From NCBI GenBank assembly GCA_938003855.1, contig CALKXD010000105.1:1-37276 (forward strand): a DNA stretch of 37,276 nt, in the 5' to 3' direction. A model generated the notes under the pieces. The model was not told where the DNA came from. It did not search any database and saw only the letters and a program-made list of their open reading frames with translations. Shown here piece after piece: positions 23,110 to 32,599 of the stretch (position 1 is the stretch's first letter; each line of letters starts with the position of its first letter). Position numbers and translations under genes: made by a program. This stretch comes from an uncultured Granulosicoccaceae bacterium (GTDB lineage: Bacteria; Pseudomonadota; Gammaproteobacteria; Granulosicoccales; Granulosicoccaceae).

Positions 23110-24759
23110 CTAGTAGATTTCGGCCGCATCTTCGGCACTGATATAGCCGTTGCGGATATCATCAGCAACCGACTGGGGATCGCGGTGCGCGGGATCACCG
23201 TAACCGCCACCGCTAGCGGTGACAATCCGTATGACATCATCGGTATTTACCGACAACCCCGAGACAAACGAATAGCGCTGCTGAGTGCCATCTGTTTTTA
23301 ACACCTCGACATAATTCGATGAACCCTCAGCGCCATTCTGCAGTGCCCATGGCTTGATTTTCGAACGAGTATAACCCGCTGTCAAAAACCCATTGTCTGT
23401 GCGGATGCGGTACTCCAGCACCAGTCCGCGTCCGCCGGTGAATTTACCTTCACCGCCAGTCTGGGTGTTAAGTTCCATGCGGTCTACAAACAAGCCGTTA
23501 CGCGCCTCTGATATCTCGGCCGGTGTATTGTAGGTTTCGCCGTGGAAACCGGAAAAAATACAACCGTTGCCGTCACGCCCGTCCCAGGCACCCCAGCCAC
23601 CGATCTGCGGTTCAATAATCGTGTACTGCCGCCCCGTGTCGGGATGAATACCACCAATAAAGGTTCCGCAGATTGACGCAAAATGGCCAGCCGGCAAGCG
23701 CTCGGGTATGTGTGGTGCCAGACAGCGCCAGATCAAATCATAAACTCGCACTTCTGTCTCAAAATAAAAGCCAATCGCGGACGGCTCCTGCGCATGAAAA
23801 ACAGACCCCTCGCGGGTCAGTACTTTCAAGGGGCGGAACGAACCATCGTTGGCTGGTGTATCGGGATCAGTCAGCGACTTGAAAACCATTTGCGCACAAA
23901 CAATAGTACCGTCACGGCTGGTGTTGGTGGGGCCGGCATCCTGATCGGGGTTGTCTTGAAGGTCAACGATAAACTCATCATCGGTGATGCTGACCTTCAC
24001 ATTATAGAAGCGACCGTCGTCCTGCTCTTCGGTCAGCTCAAAGGTGCCCTTGGGTAGCTTTGCCAACTCGGCTTTGGCGGTCGCCTCACCAAACGCCATG
24101 AAGCTGTTCATTGCCTGAATGAAGGTAGCTTCACCATACTTTTGCGCCAGATCTTCAAGACGCCTGGCACCGATACGCACTGACGCAATCGCGGCCCATA
24201 CATCCCCGAGAAGAAAGTCCGGCATCCGCGAGTTAACGGTGATAATGTCCATCACTGCCTGCTCGGTGTTACCTTCGGAAATCAATTTTACCGCCGGCAA
24301 TCGCAAGCCTTCCTGAAATATCTCTGTGGCCTCACCCGACAGCGACCCCGGTGCCATCCCGCCAACATCGGAGTTGTGCGCAATATTGGCCGTCCAGGCA
24401 ATGAGTTGACCGTTGGCAAACACCGGCATCGCCAGCACCAGATCATTGAGGTGCGTTACACCACCATGGTAGGGATCATTGGTGATAAATACATCACCTG
24501 GGCGTATATCCCCGGGCTCACTGAATTTTTCCAGAAGCACCTGAACCGATTTATCCAGCACACCGATAAACGCCGGAATACCCGCGCCAGACGATGCTAT
24601 GCGCCCTTGTGCATCGGTAATGCCGGTACCCATATCCAGTACTTCGTAAATAATCGAGCTCATCGCGGTTTTGCGCATGGCCTCAAACATTTCATCGGCG
24701 GCGGCCTGCAGCGAGTTTTGGATAATCTCCAGGGTGATAGGATCATTGCTTTCAACCAT
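23110..24759 (-). CDS. hyuB: Hydantoinase B/oxoprolinase family protein
   Basis: This 549-aa full-length HyuB subunit is predicted to work with HyuA in ATP-dependent hydrolysis of a cyclic amide (hydantoin, oxoproline or lactam type) or a related carboxylation. Motifs in order are FITNDPYHGGVTHLNDLV, IAHNSDVGGMAPGSL, GPTNTSRDGTIVCAQMVF, GHFASICGTFIGG, EPQIGGWGAWDGRDGNG and GGEGKFTGGRGLVLEYRI. It has the conserved tail GGGYGDPAHRDPQSV and NGYISAEDAAEIY. The ATG has GGAGA six bases upstream. It starts 11 bases after hyuA and is followed by the M24 gene. Confidence 0.93.
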   Translation of the reverse strand: MVESNDPITLEIIQNSLQAAADEMFEAMRKTAMSSIIYEVLDMGTGITDAQGRIASSGAGIPAFIGVLDKSVQVLLEKFSEPGDIRPGDVFITNDPYHGGVTHLNDLVLAMPVFANGQLIAWTANIAHNSDVGGMAPGSLSGEATEIFQEGLRLPAVKLISEGNTEQAVMDIITVNSRMPDFLLGDVWAAIASVRIGARRLEDLAQKYGEATFIQAMNSFMAFGEATAKAELAKLPKGTFELTEEQDDGRFYNVKVSITDDEFIVDLQDNPDQDAGPTNTSRDGTIVCAQMVFKSLTDPDTPANDGSFRPLKVLTREGSVFHAQEPSAIGFYFETEVRVYDLIWRCLAPHIPERLPAGHFASICGTFIGGIHPDTGRQYTIIEPQIGGWGAWDGRDGNGCIFSGFHGETYNTPAEISEARNGLFVDRMELNTQTGGEGKFTGGRGLVLEYRIRTDNGFLTAGYTRSKIKPWALQNGAEGSSNYVEVLKTDGTQQRYSFVSGLSVNTDDVIRIVTASGGGYGDPAHRDPQSVADDIRNGYISAEDAAEIY

Positions 24760-24770
24760 CAGACTCTCCT

Positions 24771-26840
24771 TTATAGACTTATATGAATATTGCGATAGGC
24801 ATCGACTTCCACCGAATTACCCGGATGTATGACCGTGGTGGTGCCAGTATCTTCAATGATCGCAGGACCACTGAAACTCATACCCGGCTGTAGCATGCCA
24901 CCGTCGTAGATGGTCGCCACATGAACACCCTCCAGTGCGTAGTCCACCTTGCGCTGACCTTTTATCGCAACAGCAGCAGGACTATCAGACAATGGCTCAG
25001 GCGTCATTTCGAGTTTGCCCACCTCTGCCGTGGCCACCAAATGAATACCGACCAATTCGACCGGTGCGTTCAACCTATAGGTGAATTCGCGTTCATAGGT
25101 CTCATGAAAATTGTCGGCGATAGCATCCAGCGCCTCATCATGGATCACATCATCACTGAGCAATACCTCGGTGGTATGTTCCTGGTTTTGATAACGAAAC
25201 TTGCCGTAGCGGGTAAACGTCACCGCACCCGGGTCTATACCCTCAGCGCTGAAGGTCGCCAGCGCCTGTTGCTCGGTGTCACTGAAAACTTCTTCTATAA
25301 TGCCTCCCGCCCCCACACCGAGCTCTGCAAGCCTGGTAACGAAGAAGTCCCGCCTAAGGTCGGACATCATCATTCCCCAGGCCGAGAATACCGACGCGGC
25401 AGCCGGTACAACGACTTTTTTTACCTGCATCTCCTGACCAAGCGCCACAGCATGCATCGCACCACCACCGCCAAATGCAAGCAGGGTAAAGTCGCGGGTA
25501 TCAAAACCACGGCTCAGCGAAACCAGTTTCAGTGCATTGACCATATTGTTGTTGGCAATACGCACGATGCCTCTCGCTGCCTCATCGGCAGACACCCCCA
25601 GTGATTTGCCCAGTGCAGTCAATGCGTCGCCGGCCGCTCGCATATCAGCGGTCACTTCACCGCCGCAAAAATAGTGTTGATTGATACGTCCGAGCCAGAG
25701 GTTAGCATCGGTGGTAGTCGCCTGCGTGCCGTTTTTGCCGTAGGCCGCAGGCCCCGGCAAGGCACCTGCCGACTGCGGTCCGACATGCAGTTTTTTAAAT
25801 TCATCAACCCAGGCGATTGACCCGCCGCCGTTGCCGATCTCAACCAGGTCAACCACCGGTACCATGATCGGATAACCCGCCGACTTGCGCGAGCGTTCGA
25901 TCCAGTAGTCGGTCATAATTCGAACCTGACCATTTTCAATCAACGAGCACTTTGCCGTGGTGCCGCCGATATCAAGCGCCAGAATATTAGGCTCATCGAT
26001 CAGCTTGCCCAGTTCAGCTGCCCCCCAGAAGCCGGAGGCCGGGCCGCTTTCCACCATGGTAATCGGTGTCCGCGAGGTAGCGTCCAGTGAATCCACACCG
26101 CAATTCGATTGCATTATATAAGGACTGTGAGCAAACCCGCGCGAGTTAAGCCCGGCGTCCAGCTTGTGCAGATATTTTGCGGCGATTGGCTGTACGTAGG
26201 CCGACAGCACTGCGGTATTGCTGCGTTCGTACTCACGCCATTCACGGGTTATCTGATGTGACGATACCACCGCCACCTGCGGCCACAAGCGCTGCACTTC
26301 GGCCATCGCCTGCGCCTCATGCGTGGTGTTGGCATAAGAGTGCAGAAAGCTGATCGCAATCGCTTCTACCCCATCGGCTTTGAAGCGCTCCAGAATCGCC
26401 GGTAGGCCGGACAGATCAAGTGGCGTACGCTCCTCACCGGTGTATGTCATGCGACCGGGCAGTTCCGCACGCAAATAACGCGGCACAAACGGCTTTGGCT
26501 TAACATAGTGCAGATTAAAAAAATCGGGCCGGTTGCCACGCGCTATTTCAAGCGTATCGCGAAAGCCTTCGGTGGTCAGCAGCGCCACCTTGACGCCCTT
26601 GCGCTCGGTTAGTGCATTAATCACTACGGTTGTTCCGTGCACTAGAAAGTCGACTTCAGCGGCATCAATGCCGCCTTTGTCCAGAACATTCAACACGCCC
26701 TGTTCAAAATCAGGCGGGGTGGTGTCGGTTTTTGCCGTAATAATACGGGAGGTGCCGGTTTGCGTATCCGTCTCGAAGCAAACCAGATCGGTAAACGTGC
26801 CGCCAACATCTGTCGCGACCCGACGCATGATTTTATTCAA
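24771..26840 (-). CDS. hyuA: Hydantoinase A/oxoprolinase family protein
   Basis: This 689-aa HyuA subunit supplies the ATP-phosphorylating half of the hydantoinase/oxoprolinase complex. The acetate-kinase/actin-type phosphate loop is at the start (VATDVGGTFTDLV, about 8-20). A second glycine motif, LALDIGGTTAKCSLI, lies near 290. Later family blocks are EIGNGGGSIAWVD, HVGPQSAGALPGPAAYG and LLAFGGGGAMHAVALG. The start is a TTG that overlaps the stop of the GAF gene as TTGA, with AGAGG seven bases upstream. The in-frame ATG four codons later lacks a well-placed ribosome site. One HyuA is present for two HyuB genes. The substrate is not readable from sequence. Confidence 0.93.
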   Translation of the reverse strand: MNKIMRRVATDVGGTFTDLVCFETDTQTGTSRIITAKTDTTPPDFEQGVLNVLDKGGIDAAEVDFLVHGTTVVINALTERKGVKVALLTTEGFRDTLEIARGNRPDFFNLHYVKPKPFVPRYLRAELPGRMTYTGEERTPLDLSGLPAILERFKADGVEAIAISFLHSYANTTHEAQAMAEVQRLWPQVAVVSSHQITREWREYERSNTAVLSAYVQPIAAKYLHKLDAGLNSRGFAHSPYIMQSNCGVDSLDATSRTPITMVESGPASGFWGAAELGKLIDEPNILALDIGGTTAKCSLIENGQVRIMTDYWIERSRKSAGYPIMVPVVDLVEIGNGGGSIAWVDEFKKLHVGPQSAGALPGPAAYGKNGTQATTTDANLWLGRINQHYFCGGEVTADMRAAGDALTALGKSLGVSADEAARGIVRIANNNMVNALKLVSLSRGFDTRDFTLLAFGGGGAMHAVALGQEMQVKKVVVPAAASVFSAWGMMMSDLRRDFFVTRLAELGVGAGGIIEEVFSDTEQQALATFSAEGIDPGAVTFTRYGKFRYQNQEHTTEVLLSDDVIHDEALDAIADNFHETYEREFTYRLNAPVELVGIHLVATAEVGKLEMTPEPLSDSPAAVAIKGQRKVDYALEGVHVATIYDGGMLQPGMSFSGPAIIEDTGTTTVIHPGNSVEVDAYRNIHISL

Positions 26841-27331
26841 GTGATTTCCTCTGTGGTTCGAAGCTCTGCCGCCAACAGGAAGGCCAGTGCCCCCGGCAGC
26901 TTTAGCGATTCAGCGCTTGCCACGCGCTGTGGGGTGTAGTGACCCGCGTCATGCAGGCAGTTCAGTGTGCCGCGCACGCGCCCGGCAATAACCACCGGGA
27001 TATTCAGACAGCTCTCGCAGCCAAGTTGCTGAATCAGTTCATAGTCGGCAAACACCGCAGCGATTTCTTCGATGCTGTTGGCCACAAACATCTGCTGTCG
27101 CCGCTCAACGATTTCAGACCAGGCATTCTGCTGTATGGGTTTTTCACCTGACACGGGATACGCATCAGGCCTGTTCGAATAAGAACGCCAGGCAACACCG
27201 CGTGCGTGATCGAGCTCCATCAACGTAAACAGCTTTACCCCGACGGTATCGACGACCAAGCGCTCCAGTGCGCGGAACGTCGTCTGCGGCTGTGGTCCGC
27301 CGCTTGCCACGGCAATGGTCAATTCAGTCAT
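26837..27331 (-). CDS. GAF-domain protein
   Basis: This 164-aa protein is almost entirely one GAF domain: GVKLFTLMELDHARGVAWRS (about 31-50), AWSEIVERRQQMFVANSIEE (about 89-108), CESCLNIPVVIAGRVRGTLN (about 124-143) and a C-terminal helix ending EEIT. GAF domains bind small ligands. No output domain (HTH, kinase or cyclase) is attached. The gene is locked into the operon by an ATGA overlap with the upstream ATPase gene and a TTGA overlap with hyuA. A role in sensing or binding the pathway substrate is therefore plausible (inference); a catalytic role like that of free Met-sulfoxide reductases is also possible. Confidence 0.82.
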   Translation of the reverse strand: MTELTIAVASGGPQPQTTFRALERLVVDTVGVKLFTLMELDHARGVAWRSYSNRPDAYPVSGEKPIQQNAWSEIVERRQQMFVANSIEEIAAVFADYELIQQLGCESCLNIPVVIAGRVRGTLNCLHDAGHYTPQRVASAESLKLPGALAFLLAAELRTTEEIT

Positions 27332-28134
27332 TTACTACTCTCCTCCGCCAGCGTGTTACGCAGCTGCATTTCAGCCTCTGTCACCACGGGAACCGCAGCA
27401 ATTAAACTACGTGTATAACTATGCTGCGGGGCTTCAAATAAACGGCGCGTGTCGCTGCATTCGACCATCACTCCGGCATTAAATACGGCGACACGGTCGG
27501 CAATGTTGCGAACCACGGATAGATCGTGAGTAATGAACACATAAGTCAGTCCCTTGTCACGCCGCAGCCGGTCCAGCAGACGCAGGACTCTGGCCTGAAC
27601 CAGTACATCGAGAGCTGAGGTAGGCTCATCCAGCACCACCACCCGGGATTGACAGGCCAGTGCTCTGGCAATGGCTACTCGCTGCCGCTGCCCACCCGAC
27701 AGTGCGGAAGGCGAGCGCTTGCGAAACGCCGCTGGCAGACCGACCTCTTCCAGTGCAGCCTCCGTGATGCGCCAGCGCTCCGACGGTTTGCCAATGCCAT
27801 AGACATCAAGACCCAGTCGAACCGATGCGCCCACAGAGCGCCTGGGGTTCAGTGATGACAGCGGGTTTTGCTGCACCAGTTGTATGGCACGCCGATGAAC
27901 CAGTGTGCGCCTGGCTGGCAATTGCTGACCATCGAGGGTTATCTCACCCGAGGTTTGCGGGTAGACGCCAAGCAGCATATTCGCCAGTGTCGTTTTACCC
28001 GACCCGCTCTCACCGACAATAGCCAGACATTCTCCGGCCTGTACATCGAGACTGACATTATTAACCGCATGCACAAGGGATCGCTTCTTACCAAAAGTCT
28101 TGTGCAGGTTTCTGGTTGACAGCAAGGCAGTCAT
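27328..28134 (-). CDS. Peptide-type ABC transporter ATPase (DppF/OppF-like)
   Basis: This 268-aa ATPase has Walker A GESGSGKTTL from residue 41, Q-loop LVQQNPLSSLNPRRSV, signature LSGGQRQRVAIARAL, Walker B VVVLDEPTSALDV and switch VFITHDLSVV. It ends soon after HSYTRSLIAAVP with a short polar tail and lacks the cysteine-bearing C-terminal extension seen in the dppF product of this window. It pairs with the ATPase at 28131 to power the permeases at 28997-30869. ATGA overlaps on both sides indicate coupled translation. Confidence 0.92.
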   Translation of the reverse strand: MTALLSTRNLHKTFGKKRSLVHAVNNVSLDVQAGECLAIVGESGSGKTTLANMLLGVYPQTSGEITLDGQQLPARRTLVHRRAIQLVQQNPLSSLNPRRSVGASVRLGLDVYGIGKPSERWRITEAALEEVGLPAAFRKRSPSALSGGQRQRVAIARALACQSRVVVLDEPTSALDVLVQARVLRLLDRLRRDKGLTYVFITHDLSVVRNIADRVAVFNAGVMVECSDTRRLFEAPQHSYTRSLIAAVPVVTEAEMQLRNTLAEESSK

Positions 28135-29000
28135 AGCGCGCTGCCATGATTGACGCAGGGCTGTAGAAATTCGTCCGAAGTATCAGGGATATCGGCAATG
28201 CCGCCACCGGTTATACGCGGCACCGCAGCCATCAGTGCCCGTGTATAGGGATGACCGGGGTCGTTGAAAACCGCGGCGGTCGGCCCCTGTTCAACGATGC
28301 GCCCGCGATAGATCACATAGATTCGGTCAGCAAACTCGCGCACCACGCCGAGGTTATGCGAGATAAACAACATCGCAGTATTATGACTGGCCACCAGTTG
28401 ATTCATTAGATCAAGTGTTTGCGCCTGAACAGTCACATCAAGTGCGGTGCCGGGCTCATCGGCAATTAACAACGCCGGATTATTAGCCAGCGCCATGGCA
28501 ATCATCACACGCTGGTTCATGCCGCCGGACAGCTGAAACGGATAGGCTTGCAGCACTCGCTCCGGATCATTGATAGATACCGACTGTAACAACGCAGATG
28601 CTCTGGATAACGCCGCTGCCTCAGAGAGTGGCGCAGAACCTCGTCGCAGCACTTCGATAAACTGCACACCGACGGTAAATACCGGGTTAAGGGCCGAGGT
28701 TGGATCCTGAAAAATCATCGACATCCGGGTGCCACGCAAATCACGCCAGTGTTTAGTGCCGATACTGTTTAGATCGTGTTGCAGAAATCGTAACTCGCCA
28801 CGGATTGTGGCACCACGCACCTCCTGCAACAGCCCCAGAATAATCCGCGCGGTGACTGATTTTCCCGAGCCACTCTCGCCGACCAGTGCCACCCGCTCAG
28901 CGGGATTTATCGACAGTGAAATACCGTGCAGCACCTCGGTGTAACCGGTATAGCCTTTAAAGCCCAGATGCAGGTTTTCGATGGCGAGCACCGGTGTCAT
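28131..29000 (-). CDS. Peptide-type ABC transporter ATPase (DppD/OppD-like)
   Basis: This 289-aa ATPase has Walker [11 protein letters not shown] from residue 41, Q-loop [14 protein letters not shown], signature [15 protein letters not shown], Walker [17 protein letters not shown] and switch [11 protein letters not shown]. After [12 protein letters not shown] only about 28 residues follow, so the oligopeptide-type C-terminal extension with its cysteine cluster is nearly absent, unlike DppD at 8861-9847. Four-base overlaps join it to the neighbouring ATPase and permease genes. Confidence 0.92.
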   Translation of the reverse strand: MTPVLAIENLHLGFKGYTGYTEVLHGISLSINPAERVALVGESGSGKSVTARIILGLLQEVRGATIRGELRFLQHDLNSIGTKHWRDLRGTRMSMIFQDPTSALNPVFTVGVQFIEVLRRGSAPLSEAAALSRASALLQSVSINDPERVLQAYPFQLSGGMNQRVMIAMALANNPALLIADEPGTALDVTVQAQTLDLMNQLVASHNTAMLFISHNLGVVREFADRIYVIYRGRIVEQGPTAAVFNDPGHPYTRALMAAVPRITGGGIADIPDTSDEFLQPCVNHGSAL

Positions 29001-29830
29001 TGCTCCGCTCCAAGTATTTCACGCAGGGCATCACCGATCAGGTTAAAGCCAAATACCGCAACCAGAATTGCCAACCCTGGAAATACCGTAAGCCACCAGC
29101 TGTCCGGCAGATAGCGCGCCCCTTCGGCCACCATAGAACCCAGATCAGGTGTAGGCGGCTGTACCCCCAAACCCAGAAACGACAGTGACGAGGCAATAAT
29201 AATCACAAAGCCCATATCCAGTGTCATCTTGGTGATCACCGCCGGCAGGCAGTTGGGCAGTATCTCGCGAAAGCAGATATGCCACTGGGACGCACCGATC
29301 ACCTCGGCGGCCAGCACATAGCCTTCTTCTCTTTCCGAGCGCGCCACGTTGTACACCAACCGCGCGTACCATGGCCACCACATAGCAGTGACGGCAAGCA
29401 TGGCGTTGAGCAGGGTCGGCTCAAGGACCCCCATCATGGCAATCGCCAACACCAGTGGCGGTATCGATAAAAACACATCGGTAAGACGCATCAGGACAAA
29501 TTCAGTTTTACCGCCACGATACCCGGCAAACAACCCGGCCAGCACACCGATAGGCACCGAGATCACCAGCACCACCACACCCAGCATCAGGGATATTCGA
29601 TAGGCATAGATTATCCGGCTGAACAGATCACGCCCGACCAGGTCAGTGCCCATCAGATTGCGATCGCTCGGTGCCTGATTGAAATAGACAAAATCAACGA
29701 CCGCACCTTTATGGTCCGGGAATGGCGCGATAAAATCTGCAAAGACCGCCAACACGATTACCATCAGTACCAGCAGCACCCCCAGCAATGACAGCGGGTT
29801 TCGCAATAGTATTATCAGTGTTCTTTTCAT
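28997..29830 (-). CDS. Peptide-type ABC transporter permease (DppC-like)
   Basis: This 277-aa inner-membrane permease has an N-terminal membrane segment (LLGVLLVLMVIVLAVFADFI), the entry motif MGTDLVGRDLFSRIIYAYR and multiple membrane helices. An EAA-type loop EEGYVLAAEVIGASQWHI and SLSFLGLGVQPPTPDLG, the hallmark of DppC/OppC subunits, follow. It lacks the longer N-terminal tail of DppC in the other operon. Its start codon lies 10 bases after the stop of the partner permease and it overlaps the ATPase gene downstream by four bases. Confidence 0.92.
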   Translation of the reverse strand: MKRTLIILLRNPLSLLGVLLVLMVIVLAVFADFIAPFPDHKGAVVDFVYFNQAPSDRNLMGTDLVGRDLFSRIIYAYRISLMLGVVVLVISVPIGVLAGLFAGYRGGKTEFVLMRLTDVFLSIPPLVLAIAMMGVLEPTLLNAMLAVTAMWWPWYARLVYNVARSEREEGYVLAAEVIGASQWHICFREILPNCLPAVITKMTLDMGFVIIIASSLSFLGLGVQPPTPDLGSMVAEGARYLPDSWWLTVFPGLAILVAVFGFNLIGDALREILGAEQ

Positions 29831-29840
29831 TTGGCTGCAG

Positions 29841-30869
29841 TCACGACGTTTGCCGCTGCGAGTGGCGGATGCGTGGGTTTAGAAAAGCAATCAACAGATC
29901 AACAATCAGATTCACCAGCAAAAATGTCGCAGAGATAATCAGCACCGTACCAATAATTGCGTTGAGGTCCTTGCGCAAGATAACCGCAACGCCATAACGT
30001 GACAGACCCGGCCAGGCAAACACGGCCTCGACCAGAAATGCATTACCAAGCATCGCGGCGAAATCGAGACCGATAATCGTCAACGAAGGGATCAGTGACG
30101 GCTTGAATGCAAAGCGGTTTGCAATACGGCGACCACTGAAACCGTAAGCCTGCGCCATTTCTATATAGGGTTTATCGTAGGTTTCAATCATGTTGGCACG
30201 GGTCAAACGCGCGGCCTGACCGATACCCGACAACGCCAGTGCAAACGCCGGTAGCACGATATGCCACAGCGCGTTGGAAAACGCTTGAAAGTTACCTGCC
30301 CAGAGGGTGTCGACCAATAAAAACCCGGTCACACGTTCAATAGTATAGGTGTCGGAAATTCTGCCGGCGATTGGAAACAGCGGCAGAAAAAATGCAAACA
30401 GCAGCATCAGTATGACGGCCCAGACAAAGCTCGGTGCCGATACCCCCAGCAGCGATACCAGCCGTATCACATGGTCGGCCAAACGACCGCGATAACGTGC
30501 GGACCACCGTCCCAGCGGCAGGCCGATACCGATCATCAACAGACCGGCGACAATCACCAGCTCCAGGGTTGCCGGCAGAAACTCGGCAATATCCAGGGTC
30601 ACCGGTCGATTGGTGTATAGCGACATGCCCAGATCACCACGGCTTAAGTCTTTTATAAAATGACCGTACTGCACGACTATAGACTCGTCGAGGTGCATCG
30701 ACGAGCGCAGCTTGGCAATTTGCTCGACGGTGGCGTTAGGGCCTAACGCAATACGTGCCGGGTCCCCCGGAATAATCCGCGCGATACCAAACACCAGCAT
30801 AGAAACCCCCACCAGCACAATCAGGGATATCCCCAGTCGCCGAAGCAGAAGTTGCACTACTGCAGACAT
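29841..30869 (-). CDS. Peptide-type ABC transporter permease (DppB-like)
   Basis: This 342-aa permease has an N-terminal LLLRRLGISLIVLVGVSMLV segment, the RIIPGDPARIALGPNAT motif and six predicted membrane helices. The EAA loop KPYIEMAQAYGFSGRRI is followed by GNAFLVEAVFAWPGLSRYG, typical of DppB/OppB. It is only moderately similar to DppB at 6927, so this is a second transporter rather than a recent duplication. It follows the binding-protein gene by 100 bases on the minus strand, leaving room for a processing site. Confidence 0.92.
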   Translation of the reverse strand: MSAVVQLLLRRLGISLIVLVGVSMLVFGIARIIPGDPARIALGPNATVEQIAKLRSSMHLDESIVVQYGHFIKDLSRGDLGMSLYTNRPVTLDIAEFLPATLELVIVAGLLMIGIGLPLGRWSARYRGRLADHVIRLVSLLGVSAPSFVWAVILMLLFAFFLPLFPIAGRISDTYTIERVTGFLLVDTLWAGNFQAFSNALWHIVLPAFALALSGIGQAARLTRANMIETYDKPYIEMAQAYGFSGRRIANRFAFKPSLIPSLTIIGLDFAAMLGNAFLVEAVFAWPGLSRYGVAVILRKDLNAIIGTVLIISATFLLVNLIVDLLIAFLNPRIRHSQRQTS

Positions 30870-30969
30870 AGCAGGCTCTCGATGAAAAGGGTGGTGCGAT
30901 TAAACAGGTTAACGGAGGCAGTACGATATACACCGCCGGGCAGAATCGCCCGGCGTCGTAGAGGTCTTA

Positions 30970-32550
30970 TTACTCGGTCATTTCCATCAGGCGAAACGAA
31001 AAGCCCAGACCATCAAGACCAAACGCTTTTGAGGCATCGGTCAGCGCCGGTGCTTTCACACGGTTGCTGGCGGCAAAAACTGACTGGCGATCAAAGCCGT
31101 AGATTGTCGCCGCAATTTCCATCAAGCGCGCATTGAGCTTGCTGTAGGCCGCAGCACGGTCTTCAGGTGATGCAGCAGAGCGACCTGCATCGAGCATTTC
31201 GTCAACAACTGAATCGTTGAGATGCTCAGGCGATTGCCAGGTGCCCGGTGTGGATGAGTGATACATGCCATAGAGCAGTGTGTCCGGGTCACCGGTTACC
31301 GCATTAACAAACAACTGACTTATGTGCGGAGTGTTTTCCGCTTTCGCCACCTGCTCGGCAAACAATGCCCAGGGCATTTTATTGATGTGAGACTTTATCC
31401 CGAGCGCTGTAAAGTTGGACTGCATCAATAAGGCAAAGCGTTCTTCCAGCGGAACCTCGGCAATCCACGAGACTTCGATATCCATTTCCGACGGATCATA
31501 TTTGCAGGCCGCCAGATACTCTTTTGCTTTGTCCATATCCTGAGCAAGAATCTGGTCCGCCGGATTAGAGCCATACATACCCACCGGAATCGCACCGGTG
31601 GCGGCACTGCCGGCAGAAATATCGTCAGAGATTGCGATCATTTTAATTGCTGTGCTGTAGTCAAACGCATGCGCCAGCGCCAAACGGCAGTTGGCATCGT
31701 CAAGCGGTGCTTTGGTGGTATTCATTTTAAAATAGAACGCACCGGTACCGGCTTCGGTAAACAATTGCGCGCCGTCTTTTGCCAGTGCACTCACAACCTC
31801 GGGGGGTAACCATTGTGATGCGATATCGTGCTCGCCTTTTGAGATCAACGCGCGAACGGTGGCCGCTTCCAGACCGTAGCGCAAACGCACAGTATCCGGT
31901 GCGGCATCGGCAACACTCAGGAAATAATCAGCGTTTTTGACCATCACTGTTTCTTCCTGCGGGTTGTGTGACTTAACACTGTAGGCCCCGGTACCCGCTG
32001 AGTTAGCCGACATAAAGGCGGTTCCCCAGTCTTTCATGTCGCCATCGCCTTCACCGAGGTTTTCCATCACAAGTTTTTTATCAACGATAGGCAGGCGCAC
32101 CAGTGAGGCAACGAACGGTGCATAGGGCGACTCAAGGTTAAAAGTAACGGTTAGGTCGTCAACTTTTTCGGCGCTCTCAACAACACCAAATAAATACGAC
32201 AAACCACTACCGAGTGCTTTCATTCTATCGAGAGAGAACACGACATCGTCAGCCGTCAGCGGGTTGCCGCTCTGGAACGTAACATCGTCGCGTAACTTGA
32301 ACGTGAAGCTATTGCCTTCACTCGACCAGCTTTCCGCCAGATGACCGGTATGACCGGGTCCGCCTTGAGCAGGCAGGATAAGCGTATCGTACACGTTAAA
32401 CATTAAAATGCTGTCGGCGTAGTCCGATGCTTTGGCAGGATCGAGCTCTCCAACAGCAACTTCATCAAGCCGCAACACCGTTTCGGCAACAGCGGTAACG
32501 GTTGTACTTGCGAACACAGCAGCGGCCAGTGCCGCCTTCCAGTATTTCAT
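30970..32550 (-). CDS. Family 5 extracellular solute-binding protein
   Basis: This 526-aa periplasmic binding protein serves the transporter encoded next to it. The signal peptide is residues 1-22 (MKYWKAALAAAVFASTTVTA, then VA) with cleavage before ETV. The family core LTADDVVFSLDRM and AGTGAYSVKSHNP is present, as is the late PDTLLYGMYHSSTPGTW. It diverges strongly from DppA at 4144 and lacks its dipeptide-specific blocks, so its ligand may not be a plain dipeptide. The neighbouring hydantoinase genes suggest a cyclic amide, lactam or modified peptide (inference). A GGAG site lies eight bases before the ATG. It follows the regulator gene by 49 bases. Confidence 0.93.
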   Translation of the reverse strand: MKYWKAALAAAVFASTTVTAVAETVLRLDEVAVGELDPAKASDYADSILMFNVYDTLILPAQGGPGHTGHLAESWSSEGNSFTFKLRDDVTFQSGNPLTADDVVFSLDRMKALGSGLSYLFGVVESAEKVDDLTVTFNLESPYAPFVASLVRLPIVDKKLVMENLGEGDGDMKDWGTAFMSANSAGTGAYSVKSHNPQEETVMVKNADYFLSVADAAPDTVRLRYGLEAATVRALISKGEHDIASQWLPPEVVSALAKDGAQLFTEAGTGAFYFKMNTTKAPLDDANCRLALAHAFDYSTAIKMIAISDDISAGSAATGAIPVGMYGSNPADQILAQDMDKAKEYLAACKYDPSEMDIEVSWIAEVPLEERFALLMQSNFTALGIKSHINKMPWALFAEQVAKAENTPHISQLFVNAVTGDPDTLLYGMYHSSTPGTWQSPEHLNDSVVDEMLDAGRSAASPEDRAAAYSKLNARLMEIAATIYGFDRQSVFAASNRVKAPALTDASKAFGLDGLGFSFRLMEMTE

Positions 32551-32599
32551 TCAAATCTCCGGGCAGGTTGTGATTGAATAGATTTTTAGTGAGTGTGCT

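Noticed and set aside
24921-25604. 227-codon plus-strand frame inside hyuA
   Set aside because: Antisense shadow of a strongly supported gene; its sequence shows no family features.
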